Below, in pieces: positions 27,382 through 42,279 of a DNA stretch of 64,000 nucleotides. The DNA comes from Harmonia axyridis (Eukaryota > Arthropoda > Insecta > Coleoptera > Coccinellidae), in the NCBI RefSeq assembly GCF_914767665.1, contig NC_059507.1:18230718-18294717 (forward strand), given 5' to 3'. Each line of letters opens with the position of its first letter. The first letter of the stretch is position 1. The translations under genes were made by a program, and so were the position numbers. The notes beneath the pieces were generated by a model, which had not been told where the DNA came from, did not search any database, and saw only the letters and a list, made by a program, of their open reading frames with translations.

Positions 27382-29544
27382 CTATGGTCCTTCTAATTGC
27401 TTGCGACCTCTAGCGTAGAGCTTCAAGTCATCCACATAAAACAGATGCGAGAGTGTGGTGTGTTGGTCTATCGCGTATCCGTACGCTGATCTATTGATCA
27501 TACTGCTTAGTGGGTTCAAGGCCACACAGAACCACGGGCTGCTGAAGCCGTCACCCTGGAAAATTCCTCTGGTTATCTTGATCATCTCTGTTTGATAGGA
27601 TATTGTTTTGTGTCTGACTGTCAGCGTTGTGCGCCAGGTTGACATTAGACATTTCAGGAGTTGAATCACTTGTTGGTTAACTTTGTATATATGGAGCACC
27701 TCTAACAGCCAGGAATGTGGGATGGAGTCAAACGCCTTTTGGTAGTCTATCCAAGCCATGGATACGTTTTTCAGTTTTTTCTTTGCTTGTTTAGTGATCG
27801 TGTTATCAATCACCAGAAGTTCTTTAGCTCCTCTACCTTTTTTGTTGCAGCCATTTTGTTCCCAAGCTAGTAGTTTTTTGTCTTTTAGATGTGTCATTAC
27901 TTTGAATCCTATTGTTGACGTCAGAATTTTGTATGCAGATGGGAGGCATGTGATAGGTCTGTAGTTCTTCGGATCCGACAATTCTTCGTTTTTGGGAAGC
28001 ATGCTAGTAGTTCCGTGCGTGAAGTATTTGGGTATTTTGCCTGGATTTTTTAGTGATTCCTGGAAGAGGCGAGCCAGTACTCCGTGCGTTGATTTGAGAG
28101 TCTTCCACCAATAATTATGTATGTGGTCGATACCCGGGGTGGTCCAATTCTTCATTCTCCGGATAGTGTTACTCACGTTATCAGCAGTGATTGTTATTGG
28201 GGCCATTTCATCCAGACCGGCTTGTTCTTCAGTTATGGTTTTGATCCACGAGGCTTCCTTGTTGTGTACCTCGTTTTTGGACCAGATGTTCGACCAGTAC
28301 TTCTGCATCTCGGCAGGGTTTGGGGGTGCCTCTCTCTGATTTTTTTGACCCTCTTCTAACCTCTTGAAGAACTCTTTTTGGTTGTTCGAGAAAAGGTTAT
28401 TTTCTCGGTGTTTCCGTGTTCTCTCATGGTATCTTCGCATTCTGCTCCCCAGTGCCGCAATTTTCTGTTTCATGGTTTCCATGTGCATTCTCAGGTGTTC
28501 TTTGTCATCCTTTTTCAGTTTCTTCCTTCTTGCGTAGCTCTGGGCTTTCTTTGCTAGTTTCTTGGATGGTTTGTCGGTGTTCAAGTAACTGTGTATGACT
28601 CCTATTACTTGTCTGTGTTTTGTGATTTTCCTCTCAATCCTTTCTTCCCAAGGTGGTCTTTTTTGTTGTTGATGGTTTGGATTTGTGGTCTTGGTGTGTT
28701 GAATTGTATTTGCCATGATGGCGGCACAGTATACCTTGTGGCACAGTTCTTCTAGGCTTGTTGAGTTGTTAAACGTTTCATCAAGGGTCTCATCAATGGT
28801 TTTCATCATTGCAGAGGTCTCTTTATTGGTATTCAGTTTAGAGATTTTCGGTTTGCTGGTTATCTCTACTCCTTCCCATTGAATGTTGATTTCCTGAAAC
28901 AGCGCATGTATTCCTAAAGTTGCCTCGTCATCCTTAGTTACTTCTTGTTGTGGCTGTGAGATTATCTCGTGTTGTGATTGTGGACTTCTTTCTCGTTGTG
29001 GTTGTGGACTTCTTTCCTGTTGTGGTTGTAAACTTCTTCGTTGGATGCTTCTCCGTATGTTGTTAATTGTTTGAGTTGGGGATTTTCTCACTGAGTCTGC
29101 CTTCATCGCCTCGAGTTCATCTGGAGAGAGTAGTTTTCTCGATTTAATATTCTTTATCTGCGCGATTAAGTGCTTTCCGGTGAACTGCTTGTCTGGGTAG
29201 GTTTTCGTCCAGAGTTCCACTAATTTTGCTGCGTATTTCTTTGTTTGAGTCCCTCCCTCTGTAGCTTCGTAATATGCATTTATTAGACTTGTATTCATTG
29301 CTCTTGTCCAATGCTGCCTTCGTGCTTGAGGTGGAGCGGGATTGTCTTGTGCGAGTTCTGATGAACTTTGCCTTAACACATCCAAGCTGTTTCCTCTTGT
29401 AATCCTAGTTGAGACGCCTGGCCTTGTGGTTCCGTTTCGCAGAGGAGCGCCACTTGCTCCGCTTGCCTCTGCTAGGGGTTGTGTCAGTCTTCCCCCAAGC
29501 GCAACCTCATCGCTGGGGGCGGTATCCGAGGCTTCATCATTCAT
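27382..29544 (-). CDS. LINE protein, N-terminal part: Myb-like domain and reverse transcriptase
   Basis: 720-residue frame starting MNDEASDTAPSDEVALGG close to the 5' end. Residues ~75-140 (RRQHWTRAMNTSLINAYYEA ... KHLIAQIKNIKSR) look like a Myb-type DNA-binding region, followed by a Gln/Arg/Ser-Pro repeat (SPQPQRERSPQ). The reverse transcriptase follows: GIDHIHNYWWK, DPKNYRPITCLPSAYKILT, AWIDYQKAFDSIPHSWL, ITRGIFQGDGFSSPWF and HLFYVDDLKLYA (catalytic Asp pair, ~706). A frameshift right after YVDDLKLYA stops this frame and moves the reading to 27349-25958. One protein was certainly intended. Confidence 0.92.
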   Translation of the reverse strand: MNDEASDTAPSDEVALGGRLTQPLAEASGASGAPLRNGTTRPGVSTRITRGNSLDVLRQSSSELAQDNPAPPQARRQHWTRAMNTSLINAYYEATEGGTQTKKYAAKLVELWTKTYPDKQFTGKHLIAQIKNIKSRKLLSPDELEAMKADSVRKSPTQTINNIRRSIQRRSLQPQQERSPQPQRERSPQSQHEIISQPQQEVTKDDEATLGIHALFQEINIQWEGVEITSKPKISKLNTNKETSAMMKTIDETLDETFNNSTSLEELCHKVYCAAIMANTIQHTKTTNPNHQQQKRPPWEERIERKITKHRQVIGVIHSYLNTDKPSKKLAKKAQSYARRKKLKKDDKEHLRMHMETMKQKIAALGSRMRRYHERTRKHRENNLFSNNQKEFFKRLEEGQKNQREAPPNPAEMQKYWSNIWSKNEVHNKEASWIKTITEEQAGLDEMAPITITADNVSNTIRRMKNWTTPGIDHIHNYWWKTLKSTHGVLARLFQESLKNPGKIPKYFTHGTTSMLPKNEELSDPKNYRPITCLPSAYKILTSTIGFKVMTHLKDKKLLAWEQNGCNKKGRGAKELLVIDNTITKQAKKKLKNVSMAWIDYQKAFDSIPHSWLLEVLHIYKVNQQVIQLLKCLMSTWRTTLTVRHKTISYQTEMIKITRGIFQGDGFSSPWFCVALNPLSSMINRSAYGYAIDQHTTLSHLFYVDDLKLYARGRKQLEGP

Positions 29545-29560
29545 GTCGAAAGCGAAAAGG

Positions 29561-29562
<2 letters not shown>

Positions 29563-29647
<85 letters not shown>

Positions 29648-29671
29648 ATATATATATATATATATATATAT
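29563..29671. repeat. (TA)n microsatellite
   Basis: TA repeat between the long LINE and the next short insertion. Confidence 0.95.
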
Positions 29672-29756
29672 CAAAAAGAGGGTTATCCTTGATGCCTTGG
29701 CGTCCGGATAACTCTACGAAACCCACTAATAAGTGTGAATTTAAAAAAAAAAAATA
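29672..29756 (+). mobile_element. Short LINE 3' tail in (TA)n
   Basis: Unique ~85 bp ending AATAAGTGTGAATTT plus A-run, with (TA)n on both sides. Tail motif and layout are those of the R4/Dong-type LINEs; no coding sequence remains. Confidence 0.6.
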
Positions 29757-29774
29757 TATATATATATATATCAT

Positions 29775-30590
29775 CAATTCTAATATCCAATATACAACAA
29801 TAGTTATAAGTTTGATAAGGGGTGTGGGAAAAGTGTCCACAGTGGTGGATGCGCCCCTCTCTCCATTCGTTGGCTGTCTCGAGGAGTGGTATTGTAAATT
29901 AATCTGGACAACAACCTTTTAGGGTATCCATTCTCTAGCATCAACTGTAACAATAGAACACTGGGAAATAGGCTAATTCTGAATTGGAACCGAAAGCCAA
30001 CAAGTTCAGGGAGATACTTACACTATTTTTCTAATCATCCACATGGACAAAAGGTGAACATGATTTTAGGATTGAAGAATCGCATCGAAAAAGTTGCCCA
30101 TCCAAGTCTAACGCAGCAGAATCTAAGGTTATTGTTACAGTTGATGCTATAGAATGGATACCCTAAAAGGTTGTTGTCCAGAATAATTTACAATACCACT
30201 CCTTCGAGACAGCCAACGAATGGAGAGAGGGGCGCATCCAAAACTGTGGACACTGAGAACGTAGATAGAATTCTTTACTCATCTATTCCCCTAATAAATG
30301 GTATGACCAATGCATTAATTAACCTCCTAAAGACCACAAAAATTAAATTGATTCCGAAATCTTGTTTTAAAATTGAGTGGTGTGGTATATTGTATTCCAT
30401 GTTCAATATGTAGTGAGGTGTATATTGGTCAGACATCTCAGCTTTTGAAGAGAAGGATTGCTCAACACAAGGGCGACATCAAGAATTCAAATAAGATTTG
30501 TGCCCTAGCAGACCATACCCGGGACAAAGATCACCCAATGAATTATGATTCCACCAAAATCCTTGAATGTGAAGTTAGTGTTAGTTAGTT
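29775..30590 (+). pseudogene. PLE-A rearranged fragment
   Basis: A piece of terminal repeat (29775-29832) is followed by an inverted coding scrap (29833-29950) and then plus-strand coding sequence from the end of the reverse transcriptase into the GIY-YIG domain (VYIGQTSQLLKRRIAQHKGD), breaking off after LECEVS at 30585. The inverted scrap is complementary to 30130-30260. A 51-bp deletion near 30375 and stops in the first part make it non-functional. It shows the same fold-back 5' joint as the other PLE copies. Confidence 0.85.
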
Positions 30591-30609
30591 TTTTCTTCTT
30601 CACCATATA

Positions 30610-33099
<2,490 letters not shown>

Positions 33100-33100
<1 letters not shown>

Positions 33101-36100
33101 ACCAGGATTTCAATTCTATCTCAGTCATCATGCTTGTAAATGAATTCCATACATCCATGTCTTCTGGGAGGCTTCTTATTCCTTACATGATTCTAGACGT
33201 GTATTAGTACTAACTGCTCCTCCTCTCCTGTCCATATATGTCGTTTTACTTCTTCGAGTGACCACGTCAGTTGAAGAGCCTTGAAATATAAGTATCAAAT
33301 ATAAGATTATTCTTGAAACTTTCTGGGCTTTTCACGGCCATTATCTGAAACAGAACTTATATAGAACATTCAATACTCCTGCCTATTTAGAAGGTGTACA
33401 CTTTGTTTGTGAGGTGCAAATCAAATTTCAGATATAAAACATAAATTAACTATTGAACTGTTCAAAATAATCATCATTCGTTTTTCATTGCAATAAATAT
33501 TTGAAATCATAATACAAACATGTATTTTGGTAGATGTAAATTAGAAAAATTTCTTTGGAAAATAACAATTTTTTGTTTTCTGAAATATATATAACACTAA
33601 ATATAAATTATTCATCAAACTTGAAAAATCATCGAAAGTTTCACGTTCACATGCCATATATCATATTTTAATCTGTAGACTTCAGATAATGGAAATTGTC
33701 CGTGGCCACCAAGATCTCTGGATTTAACATCGTTAGAATGCTTTCTTTGGTCACATTCAAAGAGTACAATTCATTAGTTGAAAAATTTCGAAATAAAATA
33801 TCCGGCACTGTTAAATTCAGAGAACTTGGTGGCCACCGAATATATCTGAAGTTCACAAATTATAATTAATAGGCTTTAGGGTGATTTTCTATGTGGAACT
33901 GAATTTTTACTATTTATATAGTTTGATGAGAAATTTTAATCTCATGTTGTCATTATGAAAAGGAAATAAAAAGCAATTTCATTTCTCATAGAAACTTTTA
34001 CGATCAACATTCAAAAAACACAAGATTTATAACATCTATAATAACTAATAGCAATAAAGAAATGGTTACACCAATAGATTTCACTGAAGAAAGCGCTTGT
34101 AGAATGTTTTTGTTTCATAACTATAGCACCAATGAAAAAATGTAATGAGAACTTCTCTTTATACTCCATTTTCAACTTTATTTTTCTAGCTTGAAAACAG
34201 ATATACAGAAATGCTCACCAAGAAACAGAAAAATGGACGGACATAGAGACGTACTAAAAGACGGATGGAATGTCATACATACATACATACAAACAGGCAT
34301 ACGGACGGAAGGAAAGACAATGAATTTGTCCTATGATTTCTCATCAGGGATTCGCAACTCTATCGTTTGAGTTAATTTTCGGCTTAATATTCAAAAACGA
34401 GAACTTTCCTCGACGAACGAGCGTGTAAGAACTATTTTGCTCAACTTAAACATTCTATGTGATTCGAATTAGGAATGCATGTATGAGGTTCTGAAGAAAA
34501 ATTAAAATATTCTTGGCTAGGAATAACTTTCGATATACTTACACCATCTTCCAATCTGTAATGATGCCTCATCGGTGCACATTGCTTATTTTAATGAACC
34601 TCTCTTTCAATGTCGATACCTACAGAACAGATTTCAGTTGAGTCATAATTTGTATCACTAAAATTAGTGAGGCTATAATGAGTTATTGCTTCGAATAATA
34701 TCATGAACTAAAGAAATTGTCTCATGGAGTAATCAGAATTTGTTCTATTCAAAAAAAAATAATACTCATACCTGTCGCAATTTCTACTATGCAGTTACTG
34801 CACGCGGACATAATTCCTCCACTTCTCAACACAACTCATACCAATTAAATGATACTACAATGAAACGAAAATTTGGCGCCCTTTTGTTTATCGAATAAAC
34901 AAGATCGGACCCGTCATGCGAGAACGCCCCACTCTGTATATAATTGTTATGGTTAATCAACGTCTCCAGTCCCTCAATGTGGTTGACCGCCAATGAAAGG
35001 CAACGATTTCGATATTAGATATTTTATCTTATCTGTATATAAACCTAAAACTAACACTTGGCTACTTATACAAGCCCGGTAAAAATGGCCGTCGTCATGA
35101 GAAATGCTCATTTCGAATTTTCTGTACCAAGCACGAAAATCATATGTTCAAGCTATTTGCATTATATGCAGGTGATGTATGTAAGGAAGGAAAACGACTT
35201 CATGATTCGATTCTTGTATGAAAATTAGAAGGAGTAGTTCAAGTTTTTTTCGAAATCAGCCTCATTTCCAAGATACATTCCGGACAGCTCAAATAATGCG
35301 TTGGCGAGTTTATGGTGTTTGATATTTGTACCTGCTCTGACTAAACATCGAATAATATTACTCTACATAATGTTCGAAATTATTTTTGTCAAAAAGATAT
35401 TTCAGATATGTAATTCAACTTTGGAAAAGAATATCGAAAGAGTAGAGTAGATATACTTTTTTTTAAATAAACCGAAGCTGACAGTTTTCAATACAGACAC
35501 ACGAAATCTTAGAATATTTCATTCTATGGTGCACTAACTCGTTGATGTGAAATGAGAACTGGTGAGATCTAGTGACACTAGAAACGTTTCGACAATATAT
35601 AAATTCTGCAAGAGATATTTTGTCATCAAAACTAAATGGAAAACCATAACAAAGTTGAATTCTTCAAATATATTGTTCAGGAAAACAATTATTGAAGATA
35701 GAGGTTAGCACACCATTTCCATTCTGTATAAACTGTATTTGGATATAATGTGATCATCTATCTATTTCACAACAACGAAAAACATCTCGCTTTGTTCGAA
35801 CAAAATCGTAAGTGAATGAAAAATTGTTTCGTCATTCGAAAGAAGTCTTTCACGCAGGCGGCAACGGAGGTTAAACTGGTACTTCCAAATTTTCATTGAT
35901 ACGAAAAAAAATTCCACGTCGAGTCAAAAATACGATTAAAATTTTCATCTGGATGTTTGTCGCCGATCTCTGAATGCCCTCAACAATTGTTGTTGTTCAA
36001 GCGTCTTCACGCTTGAAGGAGGTCTAACCTCCGATGCCGCCTGCGTGAAAGAATTTTTTCGAATGACGATACAATTTTTCATTCTCTTACGATTTTGATG

Positions 36101-39100
36101 GAACAAAGCGTAGATGTTGTTCGTTATTGTGAAATAGATAGATTAATCACTTTATTTCCATATACAGTAAATACTCCTTCTAATTTTCATACAAGAATCA
36201 AATCATGAAAACGTGTTCCTTCCTTACATACATCACCTCCATAGAATTTAAATAGCTGAAATATATGATTTTCGGGCTGCGTACAGAAAATTCCAAATGA
36301 GTATTTCTCATGACGACGGCCGTATTTACTGGGCTTGTATAAGTTGCCAAGTGTTAGTTTCAGGTTCATCTGCAGAAAGCATGAAATATCTAATATAGAA
36401 ATGGTTGCCTTTCATTTTCGGCCTACTACATTGAGGGACTGGAGACGTTGATTGACCATAACAATTATATACAGAGTGGGGCGTTCTCGCATGTCGAATT
36501 CGATCTTGTTTATTCGACATTCAAAAGAGCGTGAAATTTTCGTGTTATTGTAGCATCGTTTAACTGGTATAACTTGTGTTGAGAAGTGAAGGAACTACAT
36601 ATCTCCACGCGGATCAAATGAATAGTAAAATTGCGACAGCTATGAGTATTATTATTATTACATTTTTCATAGAATAGATTCTGATTACTCCATTAGACAA
36701 TTTCATTAGTTCATGATATTGTTTGAAGCTATATTTTATTATAGCCTCACTAATTTTAGTGATACAAATTATGCCTCAACTGAAATCTGTTCTGTAGGTA
36801 TCGACATTGAAAGAGAGGTTCAATAAAATAAGCAATGTGCACCGATGAGGCATCAACAGATCGGAAGATAGTGTGAATATATTTGAAGTTATTCCTAGCC
36901 AAGAATATTTTAATTTTTCCCGAGGACCCCATACATGCATTCCTGATTCGAATCACACAGAATGTTAAAGATGAGAAAAATAGTTCTTGCTCGCTTATTT
37001 TTCGAGGAAAGTTTTCGTTTCCGCGTAATAAGCCGAAAATTATCTCGAACGATAGAGTTCGACTTCCTGATGAAAAATCATGGGTCAAATTCTTTGTCTG
37101 TCCTTTCGTCAGTATGCCTGTTTGTCTGTATGTCATTCCATCCGTATGTCTGATTGTCTTTTCGTACTTCTGTCCGTTCATTCATATGTTTCTTGATCTG
37201 CCTTTCTGTATATCTGTTTTAAAGCAACAAGAAGTTGAAAATGAAGTATGAAGAATATTTCCCATAACATTTTATCATTAGTGCTATAGTAATGAAACAA
37301 AAACATTCAACACGCGCTTTTTTCATTAGAATCTATTGGTGTTTCATTCATTTTTTATTGCAATTAGTTATTATAGTTATGATACAATCTTGTGATTTTT
37401 AAATGTATATCATGAAGAATTCTATGAGAAATAAAATTGCTTTTATTTCCCTTTCATAATGTTAACATGATATATAAATTGCTCATCAAACTATATAAAT
37501 AGTCAAAAAATTCAGTTTCACAAAGCAAATCATCCTTAAGCCTATCCATTATAATCTGTGAACTTCATATAAATTTGGTGGCCACACAGTTTTTTGAATT
37601 GAACATTGCCGAGTATTTTCTTTTCAGAATTTTTCAACTGATAAATGGTGCTCTTCAAATGTGATCAAAGGGACAAATCTAACGATGTTAACATCGTTAG
37701 ATTTGGCATAAATTCATAGATCTTGGTGCCCACCGATAATTAACATTGTCTGAAGTTCACAATATGATATTTGCCATGTGAAAGTAAAACTTTCGATGAT
37801 TTTTGAAGTTTTATGAATAATTAATATTTAGTGTTTCATATATTTCAGAAGGTAAAAAATCGTTATTTTGCATAGAAATATTTCTGATTTAGATCTGAAA
37901 AAACACGTTTGCATTATGATTTCAAAACTTAATTGCAATGAAGAATGAATGATGACTATTTTGAGCAGTTCAATAGTTAATTTATGTTGTATATCTGAGA
38001 CAAAATTTGATTTGCTCCTCACAAACAGAGTGAGCAAATTTCGATGTTTTTGCACTACAACTTCTGAACTTGAGGTGATAGACAAAATCTGATACCCTAT
38101 ATTCTCGGTCTCTTGTTCTGAGAAACTAACAAGGGTAGAATTTATTTTTGGCCACCTTTTGTTTTCGAGTTATAAGCGAAAATTGGAAAAATGGCGATAT
38201 CGAAAAACTTTTTTTTCTCCGCTGATACTGATGCTAGTTCTCCGATATTTGAACATTATACAGACACTTTTTTACGTAGAATCCAGTGGCGTGCTCGTGT
38301 TTTCGAAAGGGTTTTCAATTACGAAGCTATGACCCAAAGTTATGTTTTTTCAAAAGGAACACTCAATTTCTATGCCATGTTTTGAAAGCTTAATTTTTCC
38401 TGATTTAAAAAATTTATAACATCGTATGGTTTGTATTAAAATAAACAACAGAAAATGGTTAAAAATCTTTTGTTACCTGAGAGTCTCAATATTTCTATGG
38501 TTTCAACTATTGATGAGCACATAAAAATTGAGCTTTCTATAACAAGAGCAGTGTCCTTCCGGCAATATGATTATTTTTTTGCTTTTTACTCATTTCTAGA
38601 AAATTCAAATCTAGATATATTCCATAAAAAGAGTTTCGAAAATATAAATGAACTCGGAGAAAATTTCCTAAGTTGCTTGAACACAGTTTCAAATATTCAT
38701 CTATTGAATTCGGTGCGAAATATCGAGAAGATGTGTCGACTGTGCATTATTGTCGTTATCACGTTAAATATTTTTTTGTTCCCTTCATAATTATATTGTT
38801 GAGTTCAATCATATAATATGCGTTGTTTCATATTCTATTTAAAATGGTACTTATTCATTCTGGAGACCTATGAAAATAATATTCTGATACATCCATCTCA
38901 TAACAAGACCTTCGATTGAAGAATTCGATCTTATGGATCTTTTCGTTATTTCCGAATCAATTTTTAGATGAACAATTCATTAAACATATCTAGATTTGAA
39001 TTTGGTAGAAATAAGTGAAAAGCATAGTGATAATCAGATTAACGTAAGGACACTGCTCTTGTAATAAAAAGCTCAATTTCTCTGTGCTCATTAAAAGTTG

Positions 39101-39400
39101 TAGTGCTAAAATATCGAAATTTGCCCACCCTGTACACCTTCTAAAGCAGGCAGGAATATTAAATGTTTATATAGGTTCTGTTTAATAATATAATAATGGC
39201 AGTGAAAAGCCCAGAAATTTTCAAGAAAAATCTTATATTTGATACTTCTTCAACTGACGTGTCACTTAAAATAAAGAAATAAAACAGAAACGCCACATAT
39301 GGTCCGAAGAGGAGAAGAATTTAGTACTTCAAACACTTCATGTAATCATGTAAGGGAAGAAGCCTCCCAGGATAGATGAATGTATGGAATTCATTTCCAA
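33100..39400. repeat. 6.3-kb imperfect palindrome
   Basis: The left arm (33.10-35.88 kb) and right arm (36.02-39.40 kb) are reverse complements over almost their full length, roughly 75-80% by eye, with a ~150-bp centre near 35.95 kb. Matching pairs include 33.12-33.40/39.14-39.40, 33.44-33.53/37.90-38.00, 34.20-34.43/36.99-37.22 and 35.83-35.87/36.03-36.07. The right arm is longer because it holds the TIR element at 38026-39132. There is no coding evidence in the arms; the open frames are short and not conserved between arms. Confidence 0.9.
38026..39132. mobile_element. 1.1-kb inverted-repeat element inside the palindrome's right arm
   Basis: The right end ...AAATTTGCCCACCCTG is next to TA; the left end starts GAGTGAGCAAATTTCG and seems to have lost a few terminal bases. 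The terminal repeats run for about 40 bp (GCAAATTTCGAT-TTTT-GCACTACAACTT). It is absent from the left arm, which shows the uninterrupted sequence. No transposase. An inner inverted repeat links 38515-38570 and 39050-39090. Confidence 0.8.
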
Positions 39401-40710
39401 GTTTCATTCATTCAAAGTAACAGTTGAGATTCAATAAACATATTCCATGAAATAGCTGAACCATGCAAAAAATGCAATATTATCTTCACTTGTTCAATTC
39501 TCAACGCCACTTATACAATTATAACAATATCGTATATCGAATAGACGCGATAAGACCCTGCGATCTGACAACACCGCTGGGATCGACAGCGGCGGCCGTA
39601 CATGTCAGTCTAGTATATGTGGGAATGAAAAGTCGGCGGAACGTGACGGGTCTCAAAAAGAGAACCTAATATATAACTTTCTTGAATGAAAAAAAAGTTT
39701 TCCCCTCTTTGGATGCCTAAGGAGTTATATTTTCAAACAGCTGATTTTTCATATATACACTCCAAGAAAACACTCGGATTACATGGGTCTGAGGTAGCCT
39801 GCCAAGTTTAACGGGACTGAATACGTCGGTTGGATAAATATATATATATATATATATACGTCAAACTTTAAACGTAAAATCACAGCCCAAACGGGACCAT
39901 CTAGAGCAAAAATGACAAGAATAAGACCCCCCTCAAAATCGTCTGGAGATCCCGGGAAAAATCCCAAACCTTTGATTCTCCCCGCGGTTTTCGAGTATAC
40001 GGGGTGTTTCGGATCATTTTGACATTTCAAGTCCCATATTTCTGTGGTATCTGTGGACAATTTGGCTGTCAGTGTCATGTTAATAATAAATATTCCATTT
40101 CGATATATGAAAGTTCTTGAAAAAGTTTGCAGTTTCCAAAATTGTTATTCAATATTTAAATAAATGCCGACAGATAAAATGCAAAGTTTTCGGCGAATCG
40201 AAAATTCGATAGATATTTGTCAAAATTTGGAAATGAACATTGATATCATCGAATGCATTTTCCTCAATTCAGGTTTGTTTTAAGTATTTGTATCATTCAA
40301 TTGGATATGAATGTTACTTTATTTCAGGAATTTTTCGTTTATTTTCCACAAACTATAAAACTACATTCTCTTTCGTGAGAATTTGAATCTATTGCGACAG
40401 AAGATGGAACTACAAAAGAGAACAGAAGCTTCATCTGATCATGTATTAAACAGATAGAAAAACTCCTTATAGATAATTCACAATTGGCTTTATTACTGGA
40501 AAAAGAGCCAAGTTAGTCAGATGACATTCAAAAATTTCCATGTGTTTTTGGAATATCTAAAATATACACTTTTACGACTGAAGAGTGCAAAAATATAAGT
40601 GACCTATCAGTTTTTGAAGAATTTGAGTGCAGTGCTGTTGAATTTATAATGAAGAAATCAAATCGTTGTGAAATCTTTCATACGAATAATTTCAACCATA
40701 TATACCCTGT
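39401..40710. other. Intron sequence, nothing recognised
   Basis: AT-rich, with a GC-richer island near 39540-39670 (CAGCGGCGGCCG) and a short (TA)n at 39840. No coding evidence I can support. Confidence 0.4.
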
Positions 40711-40714
40711 TATA

Positions 40715-40990
40715 TTATCATAATATTATTTGTCGTTCAACTGAAACCTTGGAAATTAAGAGACTCTCAAACTTATAACCTGATTTCTCAAAAAGGTTCT
40801 ACCTAGATATTAAATTTGCTTATGAGGTAACATAAGGCATGGGTATTCGAAAGGCAAGTCTATTCATTCTGTCTCTTTTCAGGTTGTTCATTTATAGCTA
40901 TACTATATACATATATAAAATCAGTTCAAATTTTTAACTTTAATTACTAGTCAAAATGTTACAACAGAAATAAAATTTGAAGGATCATTC
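40715..40990. repeat. Degenerate direct repeat, left copy
   Basis: Matches 42050-42270 in the same orientation (TTATAACCTGATTTCTCAAA, GGCATGGGT-TT--GAAAGG, TCTATTCATTCTG, TATAGCTATACT). The copies lie on either side of the copia fragment and may be parts of that element or an older duplication. Confidence 0.65.
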
Positions 40991-41462
40991 AGTATATGAA
41001 GAATTTTGACATGGCAGTTACTTTCGAAATTGGTATCAATTTTCCAGCAATTCAATGTAGGTATAAAATACTTTATACTTGCATCTTGAAATGAATTTTG
41101 CACTTTTTCAGTGTTCAATAATGAGATAATTATTAAATTGACTCAAGAGATTAACAGAGTATGCTTTATCAGGATTAGTTAATACTGCTAAAGACGTTAA
41201 TAAACCTATTAATTCCTTATATGGTTCATCATTACAACTCTCTTTTGTTGAATCAAATTTCAATTAAGTTTTCAAAGGAGTTTTCATATGTTTACAATTA
41301 GACATGCTGAATTATTGCAATACATACTTGAAGAATATAAACAATTACTATACTACCTTTTTCATAATTTCTAGTGATATTCATCCCTAAACATTTTTAG
41401 CTTTCCCTGAATTCTTTATGATGAAATTATCACTTAAATTTTCAGATATATTCATTCAGAAT

Positions 41463-41690
41463 TAACATTTGTTAAAACAAAAAAGTCATCCACGTACAAT
41501 GCAACAACAGTTAGCAAGTTATTTTTTGATTTTATGTAAATACAATGCTCAATTGTTCATCTTTTTTAACTGATATCTGTCAAAATTTCATTTACTATAT
41601 ATATTTCCCTGTTCAATTTACTTCTGAGTAAAACCCAGAGCTACAAGCTTGCTCTATAACGTAACGAACCATCACGATTAAGCTTTAATT
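41463..41690 (-). pseudogene. Ty1/copia reverse-transcriptase remnant
   Basis: Minus strand at 41690-41621: KLNRDGSLRYRASL and ALGFTQK, the start of a copia-type reverse transcriptase. At 41545-41463: CIYIKSKNNLLTVVALYVDD, then FFVLTNVN, with the catalytic YVDD. The ~100 residues normally between these motifs are missing, and stops and shifts are present. Sequence further down (GKLKMFRDEYH) may be the next block. Dead fragment of a copia element; ends not defined. Confidence 0.8.
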
Positions 41691-42049
41691 CAGCTGTCCT
41701 CCACTGAATCAGAATTATCTAGTGAAATTTCTATATCATCTCTTATCTATGATAACTACATCTCGACTGGTATTAATGAAATTGTTACCTGTATCCCTTT
41801 GATCATTCACCAGAACCCACAAAAATCATTTTTGTCCATATACCTTCAAGAAATATGGAACAGAAGAGTATGCAAAATTCATCGATACAATTTTCAGATT
41901 CTAAAAACGCCTTAGTTCTTCAGGAATGTCCAATTGGTCTTTCAATATTATAAATTATGGAAAATAACCTACTATTAACCAAATTTTTAGATTTCAAAAG
42001 GTGTCCTTCCTTGTATTTCTTAATAAATTATGAAATAGAAGAATAATTT

Positions 42050-42270
42050 GTTGCTCAACTGAAAAAAGTATTGATGAACCTCGGAAATGAGGGACTTCTT
42101 ATAACCTGATTTCTCAAAGATGTTACTGATATTATTACGATTGCTTGTAAGGCAACATTAGCCATGGGTTTTTGAAAGGTAGATCTATTCATTCTGCCCC
42201 TTTTTAGTTTATTATAGCTATACTGAATATTCCTAGAACAAAATTTCACTGTAGGTCTTTTCATAGATCT
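42050..42270. repeat. Degenerate direct repeat, right copy
   Basis: Partner of 40715-40990. Confidence 0.65.
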
Positions 42271-42279
42271 TATCGAATG

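Larger units (their letters stand above)
25863..29562 (-). mobile_element. R4/Dong-type LINE, near full length, in (TA)n
   Basis: About 3.7 kb with (TA)n at both ends: 25847-25862 next to the A-tail (a T-run on the plus strand), and 29563-29671 on the 5' side. The coding region spans almost the whole element; only one frameshift is evident (about 27405). The 3' untranslated part is under 100 bp and carries CCACGAAAGTGTGAAGC before the A-run, a tail shared with the truncated copies. The 5' leader is only ~18 bp, so the 5' end may be slightly truncated. Confidence 0.9.

Noticed and set aside
33668..33856. Short open frame resembling a small transposase piece (WPPSSLNLT)
   Set aside because: WPP alone is insufficient; no catalytic residues or neighbouring motifs, and it lies in the palindrome arm.
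36756..37251. Open frames on both strands (122 and 141 codons) in the palindrome
   Set aside because: The matching region of the other arm does not keep the frames, and no motif is present.
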